Source of the DNA: a bacterium
GTDB taxonomy: Bacteria; Actinomycetota; Thermoleophilia; Solirubrobacterales; 70-9
Direction of reading: 5' to 3'
Assembly: GCA_002919115.1 (NCBI GenBank)
Contig: PKER01000029.1
Coordinates: forward strand, 1 to 6,020
Length of the DNA: 6,020 nt
The position numbers and the translations under genes were made by a program. Positions 1 through 5,620 of the stretch are shown piece by piece; within the stretch, counting starts at the first letter, position 1; each line of letters begins with the position of its first letter. The notes beneath the pieces were generated by a model, which saw nothing but the letters and a program-made list of their open reading frames with translations, was not told the DNA's origin and did no database searches.

Positions 1-85
1 GGAGATCACCTGCGAGGTGGTGCGCACCGGCAAGAACGGCGCCTCCGACCCGGTGGAGTCGCAGGGAGTGCTCGTGACGCCGTAG
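1..85 (+). CDS. C-terminal end of an upstream protein (partial), possibly an Ig-like surface protein
   Basis: An open frame enters from the left edge (first whole codon at base 2) and ends at TAG 83-85, leaving 27 residues. The visible tail reads ITCEVVRTGKNG followed by ASDPVESQGVLVTP. The spacing of a Cys-x-Val strand, a Gly-containing turn and a final GVLV strand resembles the last two beta strands of the bacterial Ig-like domains common in secreted actinobacterial proteins (typically CxVxAxNxxG...S). That is inference from a short fragment. The gene is followed by two strong hairpins and about 330 bases without a clear gene, so it is probably not part of the transporter operon. The start and most of the protein lie outside the window. 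It could also be a chance open frame, but the codon use fits the local genes. Confidence 0.55.
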   Translation, partial: EITCEVVRTGKNGASDPVESQGVLVTP

Positions 86-103
86 GGCGGTCGAAATAGG
101 GCT

Positions 104-149
104 TCCGCGCGCCGCTCCAAGCCGCGATCCCCCGAGGCAGGCGCGCGGA
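104..149 (+). terminator. GC-rich hairpin 18 bases after the upstream stop codon
   Basis: A perfect 10-bp inverted repeat, TCCGCGCGCC (104-113) and GGCGCGCGGA (140-149), encloses a 26-base loop. It starts 18 bases after the stop codon at 85, where a transcription terminator would be expected. No T-run follows, so it is not a classical intrinsic terminator. Hairpins lacking a U-trail have been proposed as terminators in actinobacteria. The long loop lowers confidence. Confidence 0.4.
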
Positions 150-193
150 CGGATCGGCGGTCACCTGGGTCATCCAACGACCCACCTCCCGCC

Positions 194-237
194 TCCTGGG
201 CGCCCGTCGCACCGGTCGGAGCGGCGGGCGCCCAGGA
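194..237 (+). terminator. Long near-perfect GC-rich hairpin, likely terminator
   Basis: A perfect 13-bp inverted repeat, TCCTGGGCGCCCG (194-206) and CGGGCGCCCAGGA (225-237), continues inward as a G-T pair, CGC/GCG (208-210 with 221-223) and CCG/CGG (212-214 with 217-219), with a single A-A mismatch between them. The whole 44-base element folds on itself almost completely. Five Ts occur at 256-260, too far away for a standard U-trail. It separates the upstream gene from the AT-richer promoter region of the transporter operon, so I read it as a second, stronger terminator or insulator. It would work in both directions. A protein-binding palindrome is the alternative. Confidence 0.5.
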
Positions 238-274
238 CTGGTCCGGGCCCGTGAGTTTTTCGAGCCAAATGGTG

Positions 275-304
275 TTGACGTTGTGGCAGAGCTTGTGTAA
301 GGAT
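275..304 (+). promoter_or_regulatory. Possible sigma-70-type promoter for the transporter operon
   Basis: TTGACG (275-280) matches five of six bases of the -35 consensus. At the normal 17-18 base spacing lies TAAGGAT (298-304), a poor -10 match. It sits in a 110-base stretch (251-360) where 56 bases are G or C, clearly lower than the flanking genes, and about 110 bases upstream of the livH start. Transcription would begin close to the repeat and dyad at 308-344, a common operator position. The -35 is persuasive and the -10 is not, so this is a tentative call. Confidence 0.3.
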
Positions 305-307
305 GCG

Positions 308-340
308 CGTATCGCGGAAAGGTTGTCCCGTATCTCGGAA
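308..340 (+). repeat. 12-bp direct repeat with 21-bp phasing
   Basis: CGTATCGCGGAA (308-319) is repeated as CGTATCTCGGAA (329-340) with one mismatch. The start-to-start distance is 21 bp, two helical turns, which would put two bound proteins on the same DNA face. The position just downstream of the candidate promoter suits a repressor operator. The second copy is embedded in the dyad at 322-344. An alternative is that the repeat reflects a seven-residue repeat in a small reading frame at 269-361. Confidence 0.4.
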
Positions 341-344
341 CAAC
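322..344. promoter_or_regulatory. 23-bp dyad, candidate operator or leader hairpin
   Basis: GTTGTCCCG (322-330) and CGGAACAAC (336-344) are reverse complements with a single mismatch, around a 5-base centre TATCT. Size and symmetry suit a dimeric helix-turn-helix repressor such as those of the TetR or GntR families. As RNA it would form an 8-pair stem with one mismatch in the 5' leader. It lies between the candidate promoter and the livH start. No regulator gene is in the window, so the binding partner is unknown. Confidence 0.45.
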
Positions 345-381
345 TTGCTCCGTTGAACTGACGCCAGGAGAGGAGAGGAAG

Positions 382-432
382 GTGACCAGCGACGCTTGGA
401 GGAGGGGCCTGCATGGCGACGTCGGCGCCTGA
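382..432 (+). CDS. Possible 16-residue leader peptide overlapping the livH start
   Basis: GTG 382 is preceded at 6 bases by AGGAG (371-375) and opens a frame reading MTSDAWRRGLHGDVGA, ending at TGA 430-432, inside livH. Its codons TGG AGG AGG GGC (397-408) are the livH ribosome binding site itself, so ribosomes on this frame would cover or expose the livH start. The peptide is not enriched in Leu, Ile or Val, so it is not a classical branched-chain amino acid attenuator. Evidence is only the good ribosome site and the overlap. It may be a chance frame. Confidence 0.2.
   Translation: MTSDAWRRGLHGDVGA
398..407 (+). promoter_or_regulatory. Ribosome binding site of livH
   Basis: GGAGGAGGGG ends 5 bases before ATG 413. 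It fixes this start, because the frame is closed just upstream by TGA at 383-385. A second purine-rich tract (366-380, with two AGGAG copies) lies further upstream and instead fits a GTG at 382 in another frame. Confidence 0.75.
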
Positions 433-1501
433 ACCGTTGAGCGCCGGCATCGAGGCGCCCGGGCGCCTGCGACAGCCAAAACAGGTCATCGGCGGGGCGG
501 TGGCAGCCCTCGTGGCCGGCTGGCTGATCGTCAAGGCGGTTGGAAATTTCGGAGGGTTTCTGAACGCGACCCTCCTGGGCCTGACCTTGGCCGGTCTGTA
601 CTTCGTGGTCGCCAGCGGGTTTACCCTGATCTTCGGGCTGATGCGCACGATCAACATGGCGCACGGCTCCCTGTACCTGCTCGGCGGCTACATCGCGTTC
701 GAGCTGCAGGAGAAGCTGTTCTCCGACAACAAGGGCGGCTTCGAGCTCTCGATCGGCCAGTCGTCGGGCGAGACGCAGTACTCGACGATCGAGTGGCTCG
801 TCCCCCTCCTGATCGCGGCCCTGGCGATGGGCGTTCTGGGCGTGCTGATCTACCAGCTCCTGCTGCGGTGGAACCAGGGCCAGGAGCTGCGCCAGGCGCT
901 GATCACGATCGCGGTGATCATCATCGCCGGCGACCAGATGCTCGCCCACTTCGGCGGCGTCGCCAAGGACATCAAGCTGCCGGCGAGCTGGCCGACCAGC
1001 GTCGACATCCCGCTGATTGGCAGCTTCGGCTTCTTCCGTCTGACGATCGTGCTCGGCTCGGCGATCCTGGTCGGGCTGCTGCTCTGGTGGATGATCAAGC
1101 GCACGCGGTTCGGGCTGATCACGCGCGCCGGGGTCGACGACCGTGACATGGTCTCGGCGCTCGGGATCAACATCCCGCTCGTCTTCGCCGCCGCCTTCTT
1201 CATCGGCTCCCTGCTCGCCGGGTTCGGCGGCGTGCTCGGCGGCAGCATGCTCTCGCTGCAGCCGGGTCAGGACTCGGCGTTCCTCCTCAACTCGCTGGTC
1301 GTCGTGATCATCGGCGGGATGGGGAGCCTGGGCGGCGCCGCGGTCGGCGCCGTCGCGCTCGGCCTCGTGCAGGCGTACGGCGCGTCGTACCTGGTGTTCG
1401 GCGGCACCGACCTGACCAACTACTCGATCCTGCTCACGTTCGGGCTGGTCGTGGCGGTGCTCGCCGTCCGTCCCTACGGGCTGTTCGGGAGGCCGGCATG
1501 A
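413..1501 (+). CDS. livH: HAAT-family ABC transporter permease LivH
   Basis: This is one of two membrane subunits of a Liv-type importer and pairs with LivM to form the channel. The 362-residue protein has a polar 22-residue N-terminus and then about eight or nine hydrophobic segments (roughly 24-44, 50-76, 84-96, 127-150, 160-178, 204-228, 250-275, 289-318, 332-352). Family marks are INMAHG (80-85), the cytoplasmic coupling loop RAGVDDRDMVSALGINI (238-254), which contacts the ATPase, and VIIGGMGSLGGAAVGA (298-313). The end is RPYGLFGR. It is longer than typical LivH (about 290-310), mainly from the N-terminus and a polar stretch at 97-128. ATG 413 has a strong ribosome site at 398-407 and no in-frame start lies between it and the upstream stop. 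Its TGA overlaps the livM ATG (ATGA), implying translational coupling. The family is certain. The substrate is not: the same permeases serve urea, amides, aromatics and other small ligands. Confidence 0.95.
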   Translation: MATSAPEPLSAGIEAPGRLRQPKQVIGGAVAALVAGWLIVKAVGNFGGFLNATLLGLTLAGLYFVVASGFTLIFGLMRTINMAHGSLYLLGGYIAFELQEKLFSDNKGGFELSIGQSSGETQYSTIEWLVPLLIAALAMGVLGVLIYQLLLRWNQGQELRQALITIAVIIIAGDQMLAHFGGVAKDIKLPASWPTSVDIPLIGSFGFFRLTIVLGSAILVGLLLWWMIKRTRFGLITRAGVDDRDMVSALGINIPLVFAAAFFIGSLLAGFGGVLGGSMLSLQPGQDSAFLLNSLVVVIIGGMGSLGGAAVGAVALGLVQAYGASYLVFGGTDLTNYSILLTFGLVVAVLAVRPYGLFGRPA

Positions 1502-2691
1502 ACATCTCCGTTCGCTCGGCGCCGCTGACGCGTCCCGAGAAGATCGGGCTCGGCGTGATCGCCGTGGTCGCGCTGCTGGCGCCGGTCATCTTCTCGAACT
1601 TCTTCCTCAGCGCGCTGCTGACCCAGGCGATCTGGCTGGGCCTGGTCGCGCTGAGCCTGATCTTCCTCTCGAGCTACGGGGGGATGGTCTCGCTCGCGCA
1701 GGTCGCGATCTTCGGCATCGCCGGTCTCGTCACCGCGAACCTGAGCGAGGCGGAGGGCGGCCTGAGCGTCGCGATCGACCCGTGGCTCGCCGCGATCATC
1801 GCCATCTTGGTCGCCGTCGCGGTCGCGCTGATCTTCGGGGCGATCGCGTCCCGGAGCGAGGGAATCTACTTCCTGATGATCACGCTGGCGTTCGGCGTGA
1901 TGGTCTACTACTTCTTCGGCCAGGTCACCTCGCTCGCCGGGCACGGCGGCGTGAACAACGTCGCGATCCCCGGGATCGTCGGAGACCGCGTGAACGACCC
2001 GGCCTCGTTCTACTACGTGAGCCTCGCGGTGGCGGCCGCCTGTTACTTCGGCTTGCGTTACCTCGGCCGCACGCCGTTCGGGCTCACCCTCCAGGGAATC
2101 CGCGACGAGCCGACCCGCATGCGGGCGCTCGGGTACCACGTCGAGGTGCACCGGACGCTCGCCTTCGGCGTCGCGGGCCTCGTCGCGGCGCTCGCGGGCG
2201 TCCTGTTCGTGTGGTGGGGCCGGCGCATCGGGCCCGGGGCCGTCGAGTTGGCCACGGTCATCGACGTGCTCGTCGTCGCGGTGATCGGCGGGCTCTACCG
2301 GCTCCACGGCGCGTGGGTGGGCGCCCTCGCGTTCGTCCTGCTGGACAACTACACGCGCCGCTGGACGCCTGAGATCGGAGACATCCTCGGCCCCGAGCGC
2401 TTCAACACCCTGCTCGGGCTGATCTTCCTCGCGATCGTGCTGATCTCGCCGGGCGGCCTCGTCGGCGCGTACGAGTCGCTGCGCGACCGCGTCCGGGCCT
2501 ACTTCGCGGGACGCCGCGGCGATGTGCAGGAGGACGCATCGCTCGCGCCCCCTGCTCCGGACGGTGCGAGCGGCGCCGCGGCCGGCGCTCCCGCCGATCG
2601 GCCCAACGGCCCGGTGGCGGCCCAGGCGGACGTGACTTTCCAACGGTCGAAAACCCAAACGGCAACCCCAGAGATAGGAGGAGAGGAATGA
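1498..2691 (+). CDS. livM: HAAT-family ABC transporter permease LivM
   Basis: This is the second membrane subunit, partner of LivH. Of 397 residues the first 330 or so form the permease. Hydrophobic segments lie near 15-33, 36-57, 62-80, 95-116, 122-140, 171-187, 218-240, 252-282 and 302-323. Family marks are YGGMVSLAQVAIFGIAG (60-76), the ATPase-contacting loop QGIRDEPTRMRALGYHV (199-215), VVAVIGGLYRLHGAWVGA (259-276) and the closing segment LGLIFLAIVLISPGGLVG (306-323). After about residue 340 follows a Pro/Ala/Gly-rich, membrane-free tail of some 57 residues with no recognisable domain. Its DNA becomes poorer in GC near the end and contains the ribosome site of the next gene. The start is set by the ATGA overlap with livH, and the end overlaps the binding protein ATG in the same way. 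Most LivM proteins end soon after the last membrane segment, so the tail is the only oddity. Confidence 0.95.
   Translation: MNISVRSAPLTRPEKIGLGVIAVVALLAPVIFSNFFLSALLTQAIWLGLVALSLIFLSSYGGMVSLAQVAIFGIAGLVTANLSEAEGGLSVAIDPWLAAIIAILVAVAVALIFGAIASRSEGIYFLMITLAFGVMVYYFFGQVTSLAGHGGVNNVAIPGIVGDRVNDPASFYYVSLAVAAACYFGLRYLGRTPFGLTLQGIRDEPTRMRALGYHVEVHRTLAFGVAGLVAALAGVLFVWWGRRIGPGAVELATVIDVLVVAVIGGLYRLHGAWVGALAFVLLDNYTRRWTPEIGDILGPERFNTLLGLIFLAIVLISPGGLVGAYESLRDRVRAYFAGRRGDVQEDASLAPPAPDGASGAAAGAPADRPNGPVAAQADVTFQRSKTQTATPEIGGEE
2676..2683 (+). promoter_or_regulatory. Strong ribosome binding site of the binding protein gene
   Basis: AGGAGGAG lies 4 bases before ATG 2688, inside the last codons of livM. 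It is the closest match to the anti-Shine-Dalgarno complement in the window and fits the need to make binding protein in excess over the membrane subunits. The surrounding 50 bases (2641-2690) are only 54% GC. Confidence 0.7.
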
Positions 2692-4115
2692 GGGATCGAC
2701 CACGTCTGTGGCGATGGGGGCGAAGGCTCTCGTTGATCCTGCTCGTCCCCGCCCTCGCCCTGTTCATCGTCGCCTGCGGTGGCGATGACGACGGCGGCGG
2801 CGGTGGCGACGACGGTGGTGGCAGCAGCGACGAGCCGATCAAGATCGGCTTCCTGTCGACCTGCGAGGGCGCGTTCGGCGCGTTCTACGAGGCGACCGCC
2901 GGCGGGTTCAACGTGCCGCTGATCCAGCGCGGCGCCGAGCCCGTGTCCGACACCCCGAGCGATGGCGTCGAGGGCGCCGAGATCGCCGGCCGTCCGGTCG
3001 AGGTCGTCGGCTACGGATGCTCTGACGAGACGCCTGAGGTCGCGGTCAACGAGGCCCGCCGACTCGTCGAGCAGGAGGGGGCGGACATCCTGGTCGGCCC
3101 GCTCTCGGGCGACGAGGGCATCGCGATCGCGAACTACGCGAAGGAGCAGCCCGACAAGACGTTCGTGAACGGCGCGGCGGGCGCTCAGGACGCGACCCTC
3201 AAGGTCCAGGCGCCGAACTTCTTCCGCTTCCACACCGACGGCGCGCAGTGGTCCGCCGGCGTTGGTGAGTACGCGGTCGAGGAGCTCGGCTGGAAGCGCG
3301 CGGCCGTGATCGGCGACGACTACTCGTTCGCCCAGACCTCGGCCGGCGGCTTCATCGCCGACTTCTGCGCGAACGGCGGCGAGGTCGTCAAGCGCATCTG
3401 GCCGTCGCTGGGCGAGACCGACTACTCGTCGTTCATCGCTCAGATCCCGGACAACATCGACGGCATCTACACCGCCATCGGTGGCGAGGGCCTGATCTCG
3501 TTCATCAACCAGTACATCGAGCAGAAGGGGCCGATCGAGCCTGACGAGATGATCGGCAACCTCTTCGTCGATGACCCGATCGTCCTCAAGGAGATCGGCG
3601 AGGAAGTGGTCGGCGTGACGGTGTCCGGCAACACGGCGGCTGACGCCACCGGCCCGGACGTCGAGGAGTACCTCGACCGCCTCTCCGTGTACCCGGAGGT
3701 CGCGGAGGCCGGCGCGAGCGTCTTCGTCTACCACTACTACGGTGCGATGGAGGCCGTCGCCAAGGCGATCGAGCAGCTCGACGGCGACATCTCCGACGTC
3801 GAGAAGTTCCATGAGACGCTCGCGAACATGGAGCTGACCGGCCCGGAGGCGCCGTACGGCGACGTCCGGCTGGACGAGAACCGCCAGGCGATCTCGGACA
3901 ACTACATCAAGCAGGTCGTCCCCGGCGAGGGTGGCAAGCCGCCCACCGTCAAGACGATCGCGCGTGTCCCGCAGGTCGACCAGCAGTTCGGCGGCGCGTT
4001 CACGCCCGACACTCCGTCTCCGGATCGCAAGAACCCGGAGTGCAAGGACTACGACCTCCCCTGGGAGGGCAAGCTCGAGCCCGTCGATTTCGAGAGCGGC
4101 GAGAGCGGCGAGTAG
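2688..4115 (+). CDS. livK: Liv-type ABC transporter substrate-binding lipoprotein
   Basis: This is the extracytoplasmic ligand-binding subunit, anchored by lipid. Of 475 residues, 1-13 are basic (MRDRPRLWRWGRR), 14-27 hydrophobic, and IVAC (27-30) is a lipobox with Cys30 as the lipidated residue after signal peptidase II cleavage. A Gly/Asp/Ser linker (31-49) leads into a type I periplasmic binding fold of the Peripla_BP_6 group, beginning IKIGFLS (51-57). Family marks are DILVGPLSGDEG (133-144), FFRFHTDGAQWSAG (178-191), WKRAAVIGDDYSFAQ (202-216), GETDYSSFIAQI (242-253) and VYHYYGAMEAVAKAI (347-361). After about 425 comes an extension ending in an acidic ESGESGE tail. Cysteines at 59, 111, 227 and 452 may form disulfides (inference). 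The symbol is by analogy, and the ligand cannot be assigned. The gene sits between the permease and ATPase genes, starts in an ATGA overlap with livM and has a strong ribosome site. Confidence 0.93.
   Translation: MRDRPRLWRWGRRLSLILLVPALALFIVACGGDDDGGGGGDDGGGSSDEPIKIGFLSTCEGAFGAFYEATAGGFNVPLIQRGAEPVSDTPSDGVEGAEIAGRPVEVVGYGCSDETPEVAVNEARRLVEQEGADILVGPLSGDEGIAIANYAKEQPDKTFVNGAAGAQDATLKVQAPNFFRFHTDGAQWSAGVGEYAVEELGWKRAAVIGDDYSFAQTSAGGFIADFCANGGEVVKRIWPSLGETDYSSFIAQIPDNIDGIYTAIGGEGLISFINQYIEQKGPIEPDEMIGNLFVDDPIVLKEIGEEVVGVTVSGNTAADATGPDVEEYLDRLSVYPEVAEAGASVFVYHYYGAMEAVAKAIEQLDGDISDVEKFHETLANMELTGPEAPYGDVRLDENRQAISDNYIKQVVPGEGGKPPTVKTIARVPQVDQQFGGAFTPDTPSPDRKNPECKDYDLPWEGKLEPVDFESGESGE
2777..2814 (+). 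repeat. Short tandem-like repeat coding the Gly/Asp linker
   Basis: CGGTGGCGATGACG (2777-2790) recurs as CGGTGGCGACGACG (2801-2814), one mismatch, 24 bp apart, equal to eight codons. It encodes the low-complexity linker between the lipidated Cys30 and the binding domain. Such in-frame repeats can change length by slippage without breaking the gene. Confidence 0.5.
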
Positions 4116-4128
4116 TCGAAGGGGTTCG

Positions 4129-4902
4129 ATGCCTGAGAAGGCAACAGCCGACGCCCGGCCGATCCTCTCTCTGAAGGGGATCGGCCGGCGCTTCGGCGGT
4201 CTCGACGCGGTCCGGGGAGTCGACCTCGAGATCAAGCCTGGGGAGCGCCGGGCGATCCTCGGCCCCAACGGCGCGGGGAAGACGACGCTCTTCAACCTGA
4301 TCTCGGGCGAGTTCCCGCCCACGTCGGGGACCGTGCACCTGTTCGGAGAAGACGTGAGCGCGCTCCCGGCGCGCAAGCGGGCCCGCATGGGGCTGGCGCG
4401 AACGTTCCAGACGTCGCGCCTGTTCGGCGGGCTCACCGTCGAGGACAACGTGTACCTGGCGGTGCTCGGCGTCCGCGACGGCCACTTGCGGCCGGTGCTC
4501 AATCACGAGGACTCGGAGATGCGCGAGCGCGCGCGGGAGATCGCGACGCAGATGGGCCTCGGGGAGGTCCTCGATCGCGAGGTCGCTGAGCTCTCGCACG
4601 GCGAGCAGCGTCAGCTCGAGGTGGCGATGGCGCGCGCCACCGACCCGAAGCTGATGCTCCTCGACGAGCCCGCCGCGGGGCTCTCGCGCACCGAGCGCCA
4701 GACGCTCACCGAGCTTCTGCTGGGCCTGCCCGAGGACATCACCCTGGTGATCATCGAGCACGACATGGACGTCGCCCTGCGGGTGGCGACCTGGGTGACG
4801 ATGATGTACGAGGGCCAGGTGATCGCCGAGGGCACGCCCGACGAGATCCGCGCCAACGAGATGGTCCACGACCTTTACCTGGGGCGTCGCCATGCCGCCT
4901 GA
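4129..4902 (+). CDS. livG: HAAT-family ABC transporter ATP-binding protein LivG
   Basis: This is one of two cytoplasmic ATPases that power the importer. The 257 residues show, in order, an A-loop region with RFGGLDAV (21-28), Walker A GPNGAGKT (45-52), Q-loop Gln94 in RTFQTSRLF, the signature LSHGEQRQLEVAMA (155-168), Walker B LMLLDE with catalytic Glu180, the D-loop in PAAGLS (181-186) and the switch histidine His211 in IIEHDM. The end has YLGRRHAA. All catalytic elements are present and the length is normal for LivG. The start ATG 4129 has AAGGGG (4119-4124) 4 bases upstream and gives the usual N-terminus. The frame stays open further upstream, into the binding protein gene, but those residues are Arg/Ser-rich and unlike any LivG. 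It follows the binding protein gene after 13 bases and overlaps livF by 11 bases. Confidence 0.95.
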   Translation: MPEKATADARPILSLKGIGRRFGGLDAVRGVDLEIKPGERRAILGPNGAGKTTLFNLISGEFPPTSGTVHLFGEDVSALPARKRARMGLARTFQTSRLFGGLTVEDNVYLAVLGVRDGHLRPVLNHEDSEMRERAREIATQMGLGEVLDREVAELSHGEQRQLEVAMARATDPKLMLLDEPAAGLSRTERQTLTELLLGLPEDITLVIIEHDMDVALRVATWVTMMYEGQVIAEGTPDEIRANEMVHDLYLGRRHAA

Positions 4903-5620
4903 CGCGATCCTCGAAGTCAAGAACCTGAACGCTTACTACGGGCCGGCTCACGTCCTGCAGGACGTGAGCTTCGAGATCGGCTCCGAGCCGACGGCGATCA
5001 TCGGCCGCAACGGGATGGGCAAGTCGACCCTCTGCCTGTCGATCATGGGCATGCTGCAGAAGGTCGACGGCTCCGTGCGCTTCCACGGGGAGGAGCTGCT
5101 CGGCAAGCCTCCCTACAAGGTGGCGGCCGCGGGCCTTGCGTTCGTCCCGCAGGGCCGGCGCCTGTTCCAGTCGCTCACCGTGGAGGAGCACCTCCGGCTG
5201 GTCTCGAACGGCAACGGCAACGGGCGCTGGAACACCGAGCGCATCTACGAGCTCTTCCCGCGCCTCGCGGAACGCAGGCGCAGCGGCGCGATGCAGCTCT
5301 CGGGCGGCGAGCAGCAGATGCTCGCGATCGCCCGCTCCCTGCTTCTGGACCCGAAGCTCCTGATCATGGACGAGCCCTCCGAGGGTCTCGCGCCGGCCGT
5401 GATCGATCACTTGATCGACGCGATCAGGGGCCTGTCGGCCGAGGGGACGGCGATCCTGCTCGTGGAGCAGAACCTCTCGGTGGCCACCGAGCTTGCCGAC
5501 CGCCATCTCGTGATGGTCGCCGGGCGGATCGCCGCCGAGACGACCGCGGACGAGTTGGAGAACGACCCGGACGCCCAGCGTCGGTACCTGGGCGTCGAAC
5601 CGCTGGCAGAGGAGGCCTGA
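4892..5620 (+). CDS. livF: HAAT-family ABC transporter ATP-binding protein LivF
   Basis: This is the second ATPase subunit, forming a heterodimer with LivG. The 242 residues include LNAYYGPAHVLQDVSFEI (12-29), Walker A GRNGMGKST (38-46), Q-loop Gln87 in FVPQGRRLFQSLTVEE (84-99), signature LSGGEQQMLAIARSL (136-150), Walker B LLIMDE with Glu161, EPSEGLAP (161-168) and VEQNLSVATELADR (191-204). The switch position has Gln193 where most ABC ATPases have His. This is normal for LivF, so it is not a defect. GRNGMGKST and EPSEGLAP distinguish LivF from LivG. The protein ends with the usual RYLGV (231-235). The start lies inside livG, 11 bases before its end, with only a weak GGGG (4881-4884) upstream, so translation probably depends on coupling to livG. 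Length is typical for the family. Confidence 0.95.
   Translation: MPPDAILEVKNLNAYYGPAHVLQDVSFEIGSEPTAIIGRNGMGKSTLCLSIMGMLQKVDGSVRFHGEELLGKPPYKVAAAGLAFVPQGRRLFQSLTVEEHLRLVSNGNGNGRWNTERIYELFPRLAERRRSGAMQLSGGEQQMLAIARSLLLDPKLLIMDEPSEGLAPAVIDHLIDAIRGLSAEGTAILLVEQNLSVATELADRHLVMVAGRIAAETTADELENDPDAQRRYLGVEPLAEEA

Noticed and set aside
244..251. CGGGCCCG palindrome
   Set aside because: An 8-bp palindrome is expected by chance in DNA of this GC content and has no supporting context.
303..432. Leucine/valine/isoleucine attenuator of the amino acid biosynthesis type
   Set aside because: The small frames at 303, 269 and 382 have no run of branched-chain codons, and no terminator hairpin with a U-run lies before livH.
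6..479. A minus-strand open frame across the intergenic region
   Set aside because: Arg/Pro/Ser-rich with no domain, covering two hairpins, the promoter region and the livH start. No convincing ribosome site was seen.
1474..2703. A 409-codon open frame on the minus strand opposite livM
   Set aside because: Its composition is dominated by Arg, Asp, Glu and His as expected for an antisense shadow of a membrane protein gene in GC-rich DNA. The + strand frame has clear LivM motifs.
3931..4128. A 66-residue N-terminal extension of LivG
   Set aside because: The frame is open upstream of ATG 4129 only inside the binding protein gene, the residues are Arg/Ser-rich, and ATG 4129 has a good ribosome site and gives the normal LivG N-terminus.
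2499..4502. A 667-codon open frame on the minus strand opposite the binding protein gene
   Set aside because: It is rich in Arg, Asp, Val and Leu, has no recognisable domain, and lies opposite a clear lipoprotein and the start of livG. Strong GC bias at third codon positions commonly keeps the antisense frame open.
5462..5473. Loss of the switch histidine in LivF (Gln193)
   Set aside because: VEQN at this position is the usual state in the LivF family, so it is not a degenerate ATPase.
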